Below are positions 17,181 through 25,700 of a DNA stretch of 64,000 nt, one piece after another. Where the stretch lies: the NCBI RefSeq assembly GCF_027587205.1, contig NZ_JAPDOD010000048.1:1-64000 (forward strand), in the 5' to 3' direction. The notes beneath the pieces were generated by a model that had not been told where the DNA came from, ran no database searches, and was given only the letters and a program-made list of their open reading frames with translations. The position numbers and the translations under genes were made by a program. The number at the start of each line of letters is the position of its first letter. Position 1 is the stretch's first letter. This DNA comes from Solirubrobacter ginsenosidimutans (GTDB taxonomy: Bacteria; Actinomycetota; Thermoleophilia; Solirubrobacterales; Solirubrobacteraceae).

Positions 17181-19784
17181 GTGCCGAGGTTCCGTCTTTG
17201 TCGCCAGGCTGCGTTGGGCATTGCGCTCGTCGCCGGTTTCGCTGCGCCCGCGGCCGCATCGGCCGCGGTACCACCGCTCGATCCGCAGCAGGTCGAGGAT
17301 CAGCAGAACATGACGTTCGACGATTTCAAGCCGATCCCAGGCGTCGACTGGGCGACCAACGGCGCGGTCCCGACGAGCAAGAAGGTGACGATCTCGCTCG
17401 TCGCGTTCGACTTCGACGACCAGCCGTTCGTCATTACCCAGCCCAAGAAGAGCGATCCCTTCGGCAACCCGCAGATCGATCCGGTCCCGCGGGCGGACGT
17501 CCCGAAGTTCTACGCCGATTTCTACAACAAGCCGAGCGCGCTCAACCACGGCCACACGATCAACGGCTACTGGATGGAGCAGAGCGGCGGCAAGGTCGGC
17601 ATCACCGACATCAAGACGTACGGCCCCTACCGGATGCCGAAGAAGCTCTACCAGTACGGCGTCAACGACATCGGCCAGCAGGGCAAGCCGACGGGCAACG
17701 GCTGCCCGGCCGCGACCACCGTCACGGGCGCGCAGACGGCCACGCAGACGATCACGGTCGACGACTCGGCGTTCTTCTACGTCGGCGACGTGATCACGTT
17801 CAGCGCGGTCACACCGTCAGGTACCAAGACGGTCACCGCGATCCCGGACGCCACTCACATCACGGTCAGCGTGCCGATCACGGTCGCCAACGGCGCCACC
17901 GTCCAGGACTGCGTCAACACGAACTTCAACACCGACGCCAACGCCCTCTGGAACGCGGACACCGGCTGCGCGGCGACCAACTGCGGGTCGACGATCCACC
18001 TGTTCGTCTACGCCGGCTATGACGAGACCTCGGTCTGGCAGGAGTTCGGCGAGATGATGTTCCAGAACAAGGAAGACATCCCGCACGCCGTCTGGGGCAA
18101 CCCGAATCCGAAGAAGCCCAACTGGGTGGCCAGTCGCTACGTCGACTGGACCTCGTGGTTCGCGGGCGAGCAGCAGTGGGGCGAGTCGAGCATCCGCCAG
18201 GGCGAGAGCTCGGGCACGATCACCCACGAGATCAGCCACAACATCTTCTCGGTCGGCGACAACAACAACAATCCCTACGTCACGCCGTACCACCGCGTGG
18301 GTTCCGGGACCTGGGACATGATGGACCGCGGGTCCTTCAACGGGCCCGGCGGCCCGCACAACCGCTGGGAGGTGCCGGCGCAGTACGGCGCCTCGATGGG
18401 CGCGGAACACACGCTGCGCTCCAAGGTCGGCATGGGCTTCGTGCCCAACTCGCAGGTGCTGCGCGTCAACCGCAACGGGCTCGCGCAGTCCGGTCTGGCG
18501 GTGGCGGATGTCGTCGCCCGCGCGGTCAACGCCGAGCCCCAGGCCACCGGCATCCGCTCCGGCATCCAGGTGTTCCTGGACGGGTCGGCGCCGGTCGACA
18601 AGGAGCCGACGTGTGACATCAACACCAACCCGACGTGCGACGGCGGTGGGCCGAGCGGCCAGTGGACGAACTACTCGCTCGAGACCGTCCAGCGCGTCGG
18701 CTACGGCTCCTTCGAGCCCGACAACGGCGTCCTGATCGCCAAGAACAAGGCCTGGGCGTCGGGCGCGACGCGCGGCACCGAGGGCTCCCAGTGCGGCTAC
18801 AACTGCTTCACCTGGGTCGAGGACGCGCACCCCGAGGACATGAACCAGGTCGACTACTACAAGCCCGACGGCACCCCCGTCATGCGCACGGTGGCCGACT
18901 ACCGGCAGCTCAACGACGCGCTGTTCCACGCGGGGACCAACTCGGGCTCGTCCGCGGAGTACGTCGACGCGGCCAACAACCTGCACTTCTACGTGATCGA
19001 CAAGTACACGGACGCCCGCGGCATCCTGCACTACCACGTGGGCGTCCAGAACACGACCGGCGCCGGCCCGCAGAAGCGCGGCGTCTCGGTGGCCACCGAG
19101 GCCGGTGACGCGCTGAACACCTGCACGTTCAAGCTCACCAACACCGGCGCCGCCGCGACGACCGACCCCGCCCTGCACCCGCAGGACGAGACGGCATCGC
19201 TGAACAACGACATCTACCGCCTGTCCGCCTCGGCCTCCGGCCAGGGCTGGTCGGCGGACCTGCGCAACGCGCTCGCCACCGCGAAGTTCGGCGAGAGCAT
19301 CGACGTGCCGGTCTACGTCTCCCACGCCTCGGCGGCGGAGCCGGGCAACACGGTGACGCTGACCGCGACGTCGGTGAGCGATCCGTCGAAGACCGCCACC
19401 GCCACCTGCGCGCAGGCGCAGACCGGCGGGACCGTGGGTGGCTCGGTGCCGGCGACGCTGTCGCTGACGCTGGGTGGACCGGCCGCGTTCGCTCCGTTCC
19501 AGCCGGGCGTCGACAAGGACTACGCCGCGTCGACCCCCGCCACGGTCACCTCGACCGCGGGTGACGCGACGCTCAGCGTGAGCGATCCCGGCCACCTCAC
19601 CAACGGCGCGTTCTCGCTGCCCGAGGCGCTGCGGGTGGAGTTCTCGAAGTCGACGTGGAGCGGGCCGGCATCCAACGACCTCTCCACGATCACGTTCCGA
19701 CAGCACATCGGCGCGACGGACGCGCTGCGTACGGGTGCGTACAGCAAGACCCTCACGTTCACGCTCTCGACGACCACTCCGTAG
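17181..19784 (+). CDS. Secreted HExxH metalloprotease (M6-like), paralog 3, with inserted domain and WxL-like C-terminal domain
   Basis: This is the longest paralog, 867 residues. AGGAGGT precedes the GTG start, and the signal peptide ends near ASAAV. The mature start LDPQQVEDQQNMTFDDFKP and the domain order match the other two. The zinc motif is HEISHNIFSVGD from His349, with Asp at the paralog position but one residue further along. Between Cys175 and Cys244 lies an extra Thr/Val-rich segment of about 60 residues; the equivalent cysteines in paralogs 1 and 2 are only 6-8 residues apart. The final 116 residues are the shared domain. Its 3' end overlaps the start assigned to the next gene by 50 nt. 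Confidence 0.82.
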   Translation: MPRFRLCRQAALGIALVAGFAAPAAASAAVPPLDPQQVEDQQNMTFDDFKPIPGVDWATNGAVPTSKKVTISLVAFDFDDQPFVITQPKKSDPFGNPQIDPVPRADVPKFYADFYNKPSALNHGHTINGYWMEQSGGKVGITDIKTYGPYRMPKKLYQYGVNDIGQQGKPTGNGCPAATTVTGAQTATQTITVDDSAFFYVGDVITFSAVTPSGTKTVTAIPDATHITVSVPITVANGATVQDCVNTNFNTDANALWNADTGCAATNCGSTIHLFVYAGYDETSVWQEFGEMMFQNKEDIPHAVWGNPNPKKPNWVASRYVDWTSWFAGEQQWGESSIRQGESSGTITHEISHNIFSVGDNNNNPYVTPYHRVGSGTWDMMDRGSFNGPGGPHNRWEVPAQYGASMGAEHTLRSKVGMGFVPNSQVLRVNRNGLAQSGLAVADVVARAVNAEPQATGIRSGIQVFLDGSAPVDKEPTCDINTNPTCDGGGPSGQWTNYSLETVQRVGYGSFEPDNGVLIAKNKAWASGATRGTEGSQCGYNCFTWVEDAHPEDMNQVDYYKPDGTPVMRTVADYRQLNDALFHAGTNSGSSAEYVDAANNLHFYVIDKYTDARGILHYHVGVQNTTGAGPQKRGVSVATEAGDALNTCTFKLTNTGAAATTDPALHPQDETASLNNDIYRLSASASGQGWSADLRNALATAKFGESIDVPVYVSHASAAEPGNTVTLTATSVSDPSKTATATCAQAQTGGTVGGSVPATLSLTLGGPAAFAPFQPGVDKDYAASTPATVTSTAGDATLSVSDPGHLTNGAFSLPEALRVEFSKSTWSGPASNDLSTITFRQHIGATDALRTGAYSKTLTFTLSTTTP

Positions 19785-20193
19785 CCCTCTGGTCGTCGTG
19801 ATCGCCGCCGCCGCAGCGCTCTCCAGCTGCGGCGGCGGCGCCTCCTCCGGGCACGCGCCGCCGCCGAACGTGGCGGTGGTCGTGCCCGACGGCGTGTTGC
19901 GCGAGCTCGGCGAGCCCTGTGCCGGCGGCGAGCCGTACCTGTACGCGCACGCCACCGCGGCGTTCCGGATCGAGGACGCCGGCGGGAAGACGGTCCTGCG
20001 GGGCGAGCTGCCCGAGGGCAAGGCGATCGCCGCGCTCAATCATGATCCGGGTGTGCCTCGCGTCCCGACCTTCTGCCGTTTCGAGCTGCACGCCGACCTG
20101 GCGACGAGCGCTCGGTACCGACTCGTCCTCCCCGAGGGCGATCCGGTCCCGCTCGCGTTCAAGGACGGCAAGGCGACGGCGGTGATCGGGTGA
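19735..20193 (+). CDS. Small lipoprotein of unknown function
   Basis: I do not recognise the family. Read from the GTG at 19735 it has a basic n-region, a hydrophobic core (LVVVIAAAAA) and a lipobox LSSC, then about 120 soluble residues with two further cysteines (GEPCAGG and TFCRFELH). That start overlaps the protease end by 50 nt. A GTG at 19798 removes the overlap but leaves almost no n-region and has no clear ribosome binding site. The gene is coupled by a 4-nt overlap to the thioredoxin-like lipoprotein downstream, so the two products probably act together outside the membrane. Confidence 0.6.
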   Translation: MRTARPSRSRSRRPLRSPLVVVIAAAAALSSCGGGASSGHAPPPNVAVVVPDGVLRELGEPCAGGEPYLYAHATAAFRIEDAGGKTVLRGELPEGKAIAALNHDPGVPRVPTFCRFELHADLATSARYRLVLPEGDPVPLAFKDGKATAVIG

Positions 20194-20738
20194 GGCGGGT
20201 CGTCTGCCTCTGCATGGTGCTGCTGTTGGCCGGCTGCGGCGGGGCCGCCCTGTCACATGACGGCGGGCGGGCGACGCTTCCGGGTCCGCTGCCGTCGGGC
20301 GTGCGCTTCGCGGCCGCGACCTCAAAGGCACAGGCCCCGCCGTTCTCGCTCAAGCTCCTCGACGGCACGCCGGTGCAGGCCGCCAAGCTCTGGGGCGACC
20401 GGCCGGTGGTCGTGTTCTTCTTCGCCTCGTGGTGCAGCCGCTGCGCGGCGCAGCAGGACCGGCTGGCCCCGCTGGTCAAGCGCTACCGCGACGTCGTCAC
20501 GTTCGTCGGCGTGGGCGCGCAGGACAAGGCACCGGCGGTCAAGTCCTGGCTCGACGCGCACGACGTGACCTATCCGGTGGCGATCGACGGCGGGCAGGAC
20601 ATGTGGCGCCGCTACGCGGTCCGTCAGCCACCGGCGGTGGTGCTGATCGCCCCCGGCGGCAAGCTCGAGCGCGGGTGGACGGGCGGCGTCACGACCGACG
20701 TCCTCGACACCGAGCTCAAGCGCCTTGTCCAGCGCTGA
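20190..20738 (+). CDS. TlpA-like thioredoxin-fold lipoprotein
   Basis: This is a membrane-anchored extracytoplasmic redox protein of 182 residues. The lipobox LLAGC follows a short hydrophobic signal. The thioredoxin fold is clear: VVVFFFASWCSRCAAQQDRLAPL holds the CSRC active site, and RQPPAVVLIAP supplies the cis-proline. Family members reduce or isomerise disulfides or act in peroxide defence. It is translated from a GTG overlapping the upstream stop, beside secreted proteases that carry conserved cysteine pairs, so a role in their disulfide handling is a reasonable guess. Confidence 0.85.
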   Translation: MRRVVCLCMVLLLAGCGGAALSHDGGRATLPGPLPSGVRFAAATSKAQAPPFSLKLLDGTPVQAAKLWGDRPVVVFFFASWCSRCAAQQDRLAPLVKRYRDVVTFVGVGAQDKAPAVKSWLDAHDVTYPVAIDGGQDMWRRYAVRQPPAVVLIAPGGKLERGWTGGVTTDVLDTELKRLVQR

Positions 20739-20765
20739 ATCTCGCTCTGCGATGCTTGCCGTCGC

Positions 20766-21179
20766 ATGAAAGTGACTCTGTTGCTGGCCGACGCGGCCCA
20801 GGTCTCCGAGGGCAAGCTGCACATCCTCGGCGGTGGGTGGAGCGTCACCGGGCCACCCGCTCCGTCGGCGATCGCGCTCCTCGTCGAGGTGCCGTGGGAT
20901 CAGACCAACCGGCGGCTCGAGTGGCGCCTGGAGCTCGTCGACAGCGACGGCTACCCGGTCATGACCCCCGACGGCGAGGGCGGCGAGACCGCGATCGTCA
21001 TGGGCGGCGAGTTCGAGGTCGGGCGCCCGCCGGGCACCCCTCACGGCGCGCCGATCGCGATGCCGGTCGCGCTGAACCTCAGCCCGCTCCCGCTCGCGTC
21101 GGGGAGCCGGTACGAGTGGCGATTCACGATCGACGGCGAAAGCCGCGACGACTGGCGCCTCACCTTCAGCACCCGCTGA
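20766..21179 (+). CDS. DUF6941 family protein
   Basis: This cytosolic protein of 137 residues begins MKVTLLLADAAQVSEGKLHILGGG, the hallmark opening of the actinobacterial DUF6941 family, and continues with a beta-rich domain of the sort that might bind a ligand or partner. No catalytic motif is visible and no function is established that I know of. It stands alone, 27 nt after the thioredoxin-like gene and 85 nt before a leaderless oxidoreductase gene. Confidence 0.75.
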   Translation: MKVTLLLADAAQVSEGKLHILGGGWSVTGPPAPSAIALLVEVPWDQTNRRLEWRLELVDSDGYPVMTPDGEGGETAIVMGGEFEVGRPPGTPHGAPIAMPVALNLSPLPLASGSRYEWRFTIDGESRDDWRLTFSTR

Positions 21180-21215
21180 GTTCCGGCACATCTCGGAACC
21201 GCGGGCGCCGAACCC

Positions 21216-21258
21216 TCGACATTTGGCGATTGGTCGGCTCTCGGACCGGACGTAGGCT
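21216..21258 (+). promoter_or_regulatory. Leaderless promoter of the flavoenzyme alpha subunit
   Basis: TTGGTC (21230-21235) lies 17 nt before TAGGCT (21253-21258), which is 6 nt before the GTG at 21265. The 17-mer TCGACAT-N6-ATTG (21216-21232) overlaps the -35. The same pattern recurs at 27757-27773 upstream of the other two subunits. Confidence 0.5.
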
Positions 21259-21264
21259 CGTCCG

Positions 21265-22704
21265 GTGAGCGAGGAGAAGCAGGTCGACGTCGCCATTGTC
21301 GGCGGCGGGCCGGCGGGGATGGCCGCTGCCATCGCCGCCCGCAGGGCAGGGTCGTCGGTCGTCGTGATCGACGAGTACGCCGCGCCCGGAGGCCAGATCT
21401 GGCGACGTCGCTTCGACGAGGTCGGCGCTTCCGCGCCGAAATCGCTTCCGCCTGAGGCGCGCGCGCAGGTGGCCGAGTTCACGGCCTCCGGCGCCGAGCT
21501 GCTCGCGGGCCGCTCCGTGTGGGGCACGCCGGAGCCCGGCGTGCTGATGCTCACCGGCGACGGGCCTTCGCGGGTCCGCGCTCGCGCGATCGTGCTCTGC
21601 ACCGGCGCCTACGACCGCCCGGTCGCCTTTCCGGGTTGGACACTCCCGGGGGTGATGACCGCGGGCGGCGCCCAGGCGTTGGCGAAGGGCCAGGGCGTGC
21701 TCCCGGGCAAACGGGTGCTCCTGGCGGGTGCGGGACCCTTCTTGCTCCCCGTGGCAGCGCAACTGGCTTCGCTGGGCGCGGAGATCGTGGCCGTCGCCGA
21801 GGCGACGCGGCGACGCGAGTGGGTGGGCGTGGGGCCGCGGATGGCCGCCCATCCGGCGCGGCTCGTCGATTACGCCAAGTACCGCACGCGGGTCCGCAAG
21901 ATCGTGTGGGGGCACGTCATCGTGCGCGCTTCAGGCGAGGGGCGCGTGCGAACCGCGACCATCGCCGAGGCGGGGCCGGACTGGGCGCCCACCGGCGCCG
22001 AGAAGACCTTCGAGGTCGACGCGGTCTGCACGGCCTACGGCTTCCTCCCGTCCGTCGACCTGGCGCGCGCCCTGGGCTGCGAGCTGGCGGGTGACGCGGT
22101 CGCCCACAACGAGGACATGCAGACGTCGGTCAAGGGCGTGTTCGTGGCGGGCGAGGCGACGGGGATCGGTGGCGCCGACCTCGCGCTGGCCGAGGGCGAA
22201 CTCGCGGGGTATACCGCCGCGGCCCACGCCGCGAGCCCCGGGACGGCGGGCGTCGACGGCCACGCCGGGCCGCTGGCCGGCGCAACGGGCCGCTTCGGCG
22301 CCGCGAAGGCCGACGGCGCGCGGCCCAACGGCGTCGTGCCGGCGCGGCCCGCGGTCGACCTCGCTCCGCTCCGCGCCCGCCGCGCCAAACTCGCGAACTT
22401 CGCCGGCATCCTCGCCGATCTCTTCGATCCGCGGCCCGGCCTGCGAACGCTGGTCGACGCGGACACGACGCTCTGCCGCTGCGAGGACGTGACCGCGGGC
22501 GCGGTCGACGCCGCCGTCGCCGGCGGCGCCACCACCCTCTCGGCCCTGAAGGTCGTCACCCGCTGCGGGCAGGGACCGTGTCAGGGCCGCGTGTGCGAGC
22601 GGCTCGTCGCCGCGCGCGTCCCGGCCCCCGAGCGCTTCAGCGCCCGGGAGCCGATCCGTCCGATTCCGCTCGGCCTCCTGATGGCCGAAGCTACGGATTC
22701 GTAG
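21265..22704 (+). CDS. FAD/NAD(P) oxidoreductase with C-terminal [2Fe-2S] domain (HcnB / D-hydroxyproline dehydrogenase alpha type)
   Basis: This is the alpha subunit of a three-part amine or imino-acid dehydrogenase, 479 residues. The FAD-binding GGGPAGMAAA motif is at the N-terminus (about 11-20), a second nucleotide-binding segment (LLAGAGPFLLPVA) is central, and a BFD-like cluster domain is at about 402-444 with cysteines in CRCEDVT and CGQGPCQGRVC. This build matches HcnB, opine oxidase A and hydroxyproline dehydrogenase alpha. The matching gamma and beta genes lie 3.6 kb away on the other strand. The substrate is not decided by sequence: glycine, opines, D-hydroxyproline or proline are all possible. 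It overlaps the convergent amidase gene by 14 nt. Confidence 0.83.
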   Translation: MSEEKQVDVAIVGGGPAGMAAAIAARRAGSSVVVIDEYAAPGGQIWRRRFDEVGASAPKSLPPEARAQVAEFTASGAELLAGRSVWGTPEPGVLMLTGDGPSRVRARAIVLCTGAYDRPVAFPGWTLPGVMTAGGAQALAKGQGVLPGKRVLLAGAGPFLLPVAAQLASLGAEIVAVAEATRRREWVGVGPRMAAHPARLVDYAKYRTRVRKIVWGHVIVRASGEGRVRTATIAEAGPDWAPTGAEKTFEVDAVCTAYGFLPSVDLARALGCELAGDAVAHNEDMQTSVKGVFVAGEATGIGGADLALAEGELAGYTAAAHAASPGTAGVDGHAGPLAGATGRFGAAKADGARPNGVVPARPAVDLAPLRARRAKLANFAGILADLFDPRPGLRTLVDADTTLCRCEDVTAGAVDAAVAGGATTLSALKVVTRCGQGPCQGRVCERLVAARVPAPERFSAREPIRPIPLGLLMAEATDS

Positions 22705-25700
22705 TGCTCAGCGTGAACGTCAGCGTCTTGCTGTAGGCGCCCGTTCGCAGCGCGTCGCTCGCCTTCACGGCCTGCTTGAAGGCGATCGTCACCGGGTCGT
22801 TGGACACCGGCGCGGCCCAGGTGGACTTGCTGAAGCTCACCTGCAGCGGCTCCGGCAGCGCGAACGTCCCGTTCATCAGGTGGCCGGGATCGCTGACCGT
22901 CAGCGTCGCGTCGAGCGCGGTGCTGACGATGTTCGCGGTGGTCGAGGCGCTGTACTCCTTCGCGAGGCCGGGCGTGAACGGCCCGAAGCTCGCCGGAGCG
23001 CCCAGCGTCAGCGACAGCGTCGCCGCCACCGTGCCGCCCACCGGGGCGGGCACGACGGTCGCGTCGCCGCCCGCGTCGGCCGGGACGACCTCGCCCGGCC
23101 CGCACGACTTCGTGCGGTCGATGTAGACGATCGGCGCGATGCAGTGCCACGTCTGCGGCATCACCTCCGACGGCGTCTGGCGCACGAGCGCGGCCCGCTC
23201 GAACGCGTAGCCGAACCCGAGCAGCTTCGCGTCGTCGCCGGCGGTGCCGGTGAACGAGATCGATTGCGGGCGGCGGGCGGTCGCGTCATAGCCGGCCGGG
23301 ATCGACACCTGCGGGTAGCCGGCGCGGGTGCCGACCTCCGCCATCGTCGCGGTCAGCGAGAGGATCGCGTCCACCGGCGCGCCGGCGTTGGCCAGCAGCG
23401 TGTCGATGTACGCCTTCGACAGCGTCCGGCCGTTCGCCAGGTCGTTGGCGTACGACGTCGCGGTCGCGGGGTCGCCGAGGTTGATCGCGGCGGCCGCGCG
23501 CAGGCGCGCCTGGCCGAACTTCAGCGTGTCGCGCGGGTGGGCGTCGTTGAAGGCGACGATGTCCGCCGTCGACTTGCCGTAAGGCGCCAGGTAGGCGTCC
23601 AGGTCGCGCTTGAACTCGCGGTCGACGATCTTCGCCGTCGTCGGGCGGTTCGGCGCCGTCAGCGGGACGATCGTCGCGCCGAGCGCGGTGATGTCGGCCA
23701 CCGCGTCCGTGAACGGCGTCAGCGAGTTGCCGCTCGTCGGCGCGATCACGCCGATCCGCTTGCCCGCCAGTGCGCCCTTGGTCAGGCCCGCCGCGTAGTC
23801 CGGCGCGACCGCGGGAGCGTTCGCGGTGGTGGCGTCCGCCGGGTCGGGGCCGACCAGTCCGGAGAGGACCGAGGCGATGTCGGCCACGGACTTGCCCACC
23901 GGGGCCGGGATGTCCTGCGAGCGCGCGACCGGCATCACGCCGGTCCGCGAGACGAGGCCGAACGTGGGCCGGAACGCGGCGACGCCGGTCGCCGCGGCGG
24001 GGGCCAGCGCCGAGATCGACGCGCTGTTGGTCGCGTTGTTGGTGCCGGAGGTGGTCTCGTCGGTCTCGACCCCGATCGTGGCCGCGGCCAGGCCGGCCGC
24101 GGCCGCCGCCACCGCACCCGCGCTGGACCCGTTGGTCGAGGTGCGCACGTCGTAGGGGTTGAGCACCTGGCCGTGCAGCGAGCCGTAGCCCGCGGGCATG
24201 CCGGTCGCCACCATCCCGTTGAGCTCGGTCACGTTGACCTTGCCGAGGATGATCGCGCCCGCCGCCTTGAGCTTCGTCACGACCGCGGCGTCCTTGGTGG
24301 GCACGACGTCCTTCAGTGCCAGCGAACCGCCGGTGGTCGGCATCCCCGCCACGTCGATGGTGTCACTGACGAGGACCGGGATGCCGGAGAGCGGACCCGG
24401 CCGCGGAGCCGCGGCTTCGGCCAGCGCGCCCGGGTTGATCGCACGGACCGCGTCGATGCCCGGCCCCTGGTTGTTGACGTAGTGGATGCGGTCCAGGTAC
24501 GCCTTCACGAGCTGCGTGCTCGTCAAGGTCCCGGCGGCGAAGCGCCGCTGGATGTCGTTGATGCTCAGGTGCTCGAGGTCGAGCACCGGCGCGATCAGCG
24601 CGTCGGTCAGCGGGCCGGCGAAGCCGGCGAACGGGCCGCAGCCGACCGGGTCATAGGCGGCGGTGCCGGGCACGCAGCGCCAGGACGCGGGGTTGATCTC
24701 CGACGCCGGCTTGCGGTTCTTGGTCGCCTGCTCGTACGCGTAGGCGTAGCCGAGCAGCTTCGCCTCGGAGAAGCGGCGGCCGACGAACGTGATGTTGACC
24801 GGGCGTCCGGTGTCGGCCGGGAAGCCGCCGGGGACGCTGACGATCGGGTAGCCCGCGAAGGCGGCAGGCGAGATCAGCCCGAGCTGGGTCTGCAGCACGG
24901 CGTCGACACCGTTGAGCAGCCCGTCGAGGTAGGTCCGCGCGCGGTTGATCTCGAACGTCTTGACGCCCTCGTACTCGGCCTCCTCGTCGGGGTTCTCGAG
25001 GTGGTACTGCGCGGGCGGGCCGAACCGCGAGTCGCCGTACTTCAGGCCCTCTTCCGGATGGTCGTGGAAGTAGGCGTAGGCCTCGTCGTAGCTCTTGATC
25101 GGCGCGCTCGCGGGCAGCCGCGAGAGGTAGTGGTTGAGGTCGCGGCGGAACTCGCGGGTCTGCAGCGACTGCGCGGTGGGGAAGTTCGGGAGGGTGATCG
25201 TCACGAGCGTCGCGCCGAGGTTCTGGAGCGCGGTCTTGGCGGCCGCGTACTGTGCGCTGCCGCCGCTGGTGACGGCGATCCGCGCGCCCTGGAGGGCGTC
25301 CGGCTTCAGGCCCGCCGTGTAGTCCGTCCCTACGACGGGCGCGGTCTCCGCGGTGTGCGGGTCCTCCGGGTCGACCGCGGTCAGGGCGTTGAGCAGCAGC
25401 GCCGCGTCGCTCGTGGTCTGCACGAGTGGCCCGAGCGTGTCCTGCGACTCGGAGATCGGCACGACGCCCGTGCGACTCCACAAGCCCGTGGTCGGGCGGA
25501 TGCCGACGACGCCGTTCTGGGTCGCGGGCGAGAGGATCGAGCCCTCGGTGTCCGACCCGATCGTCAGCGCGGCGAGGCCCGCCGCGGCGGCGACGCCCGA
25601 ACCGGCGCTGGACCCACCCGGGTCCGTCGAGGTGTCGTACGGGTTGAGCACCTGCCCGTGCAGCGAGCCGTTGCCGCTGGACTGGTTGTTGGAGACCCAC

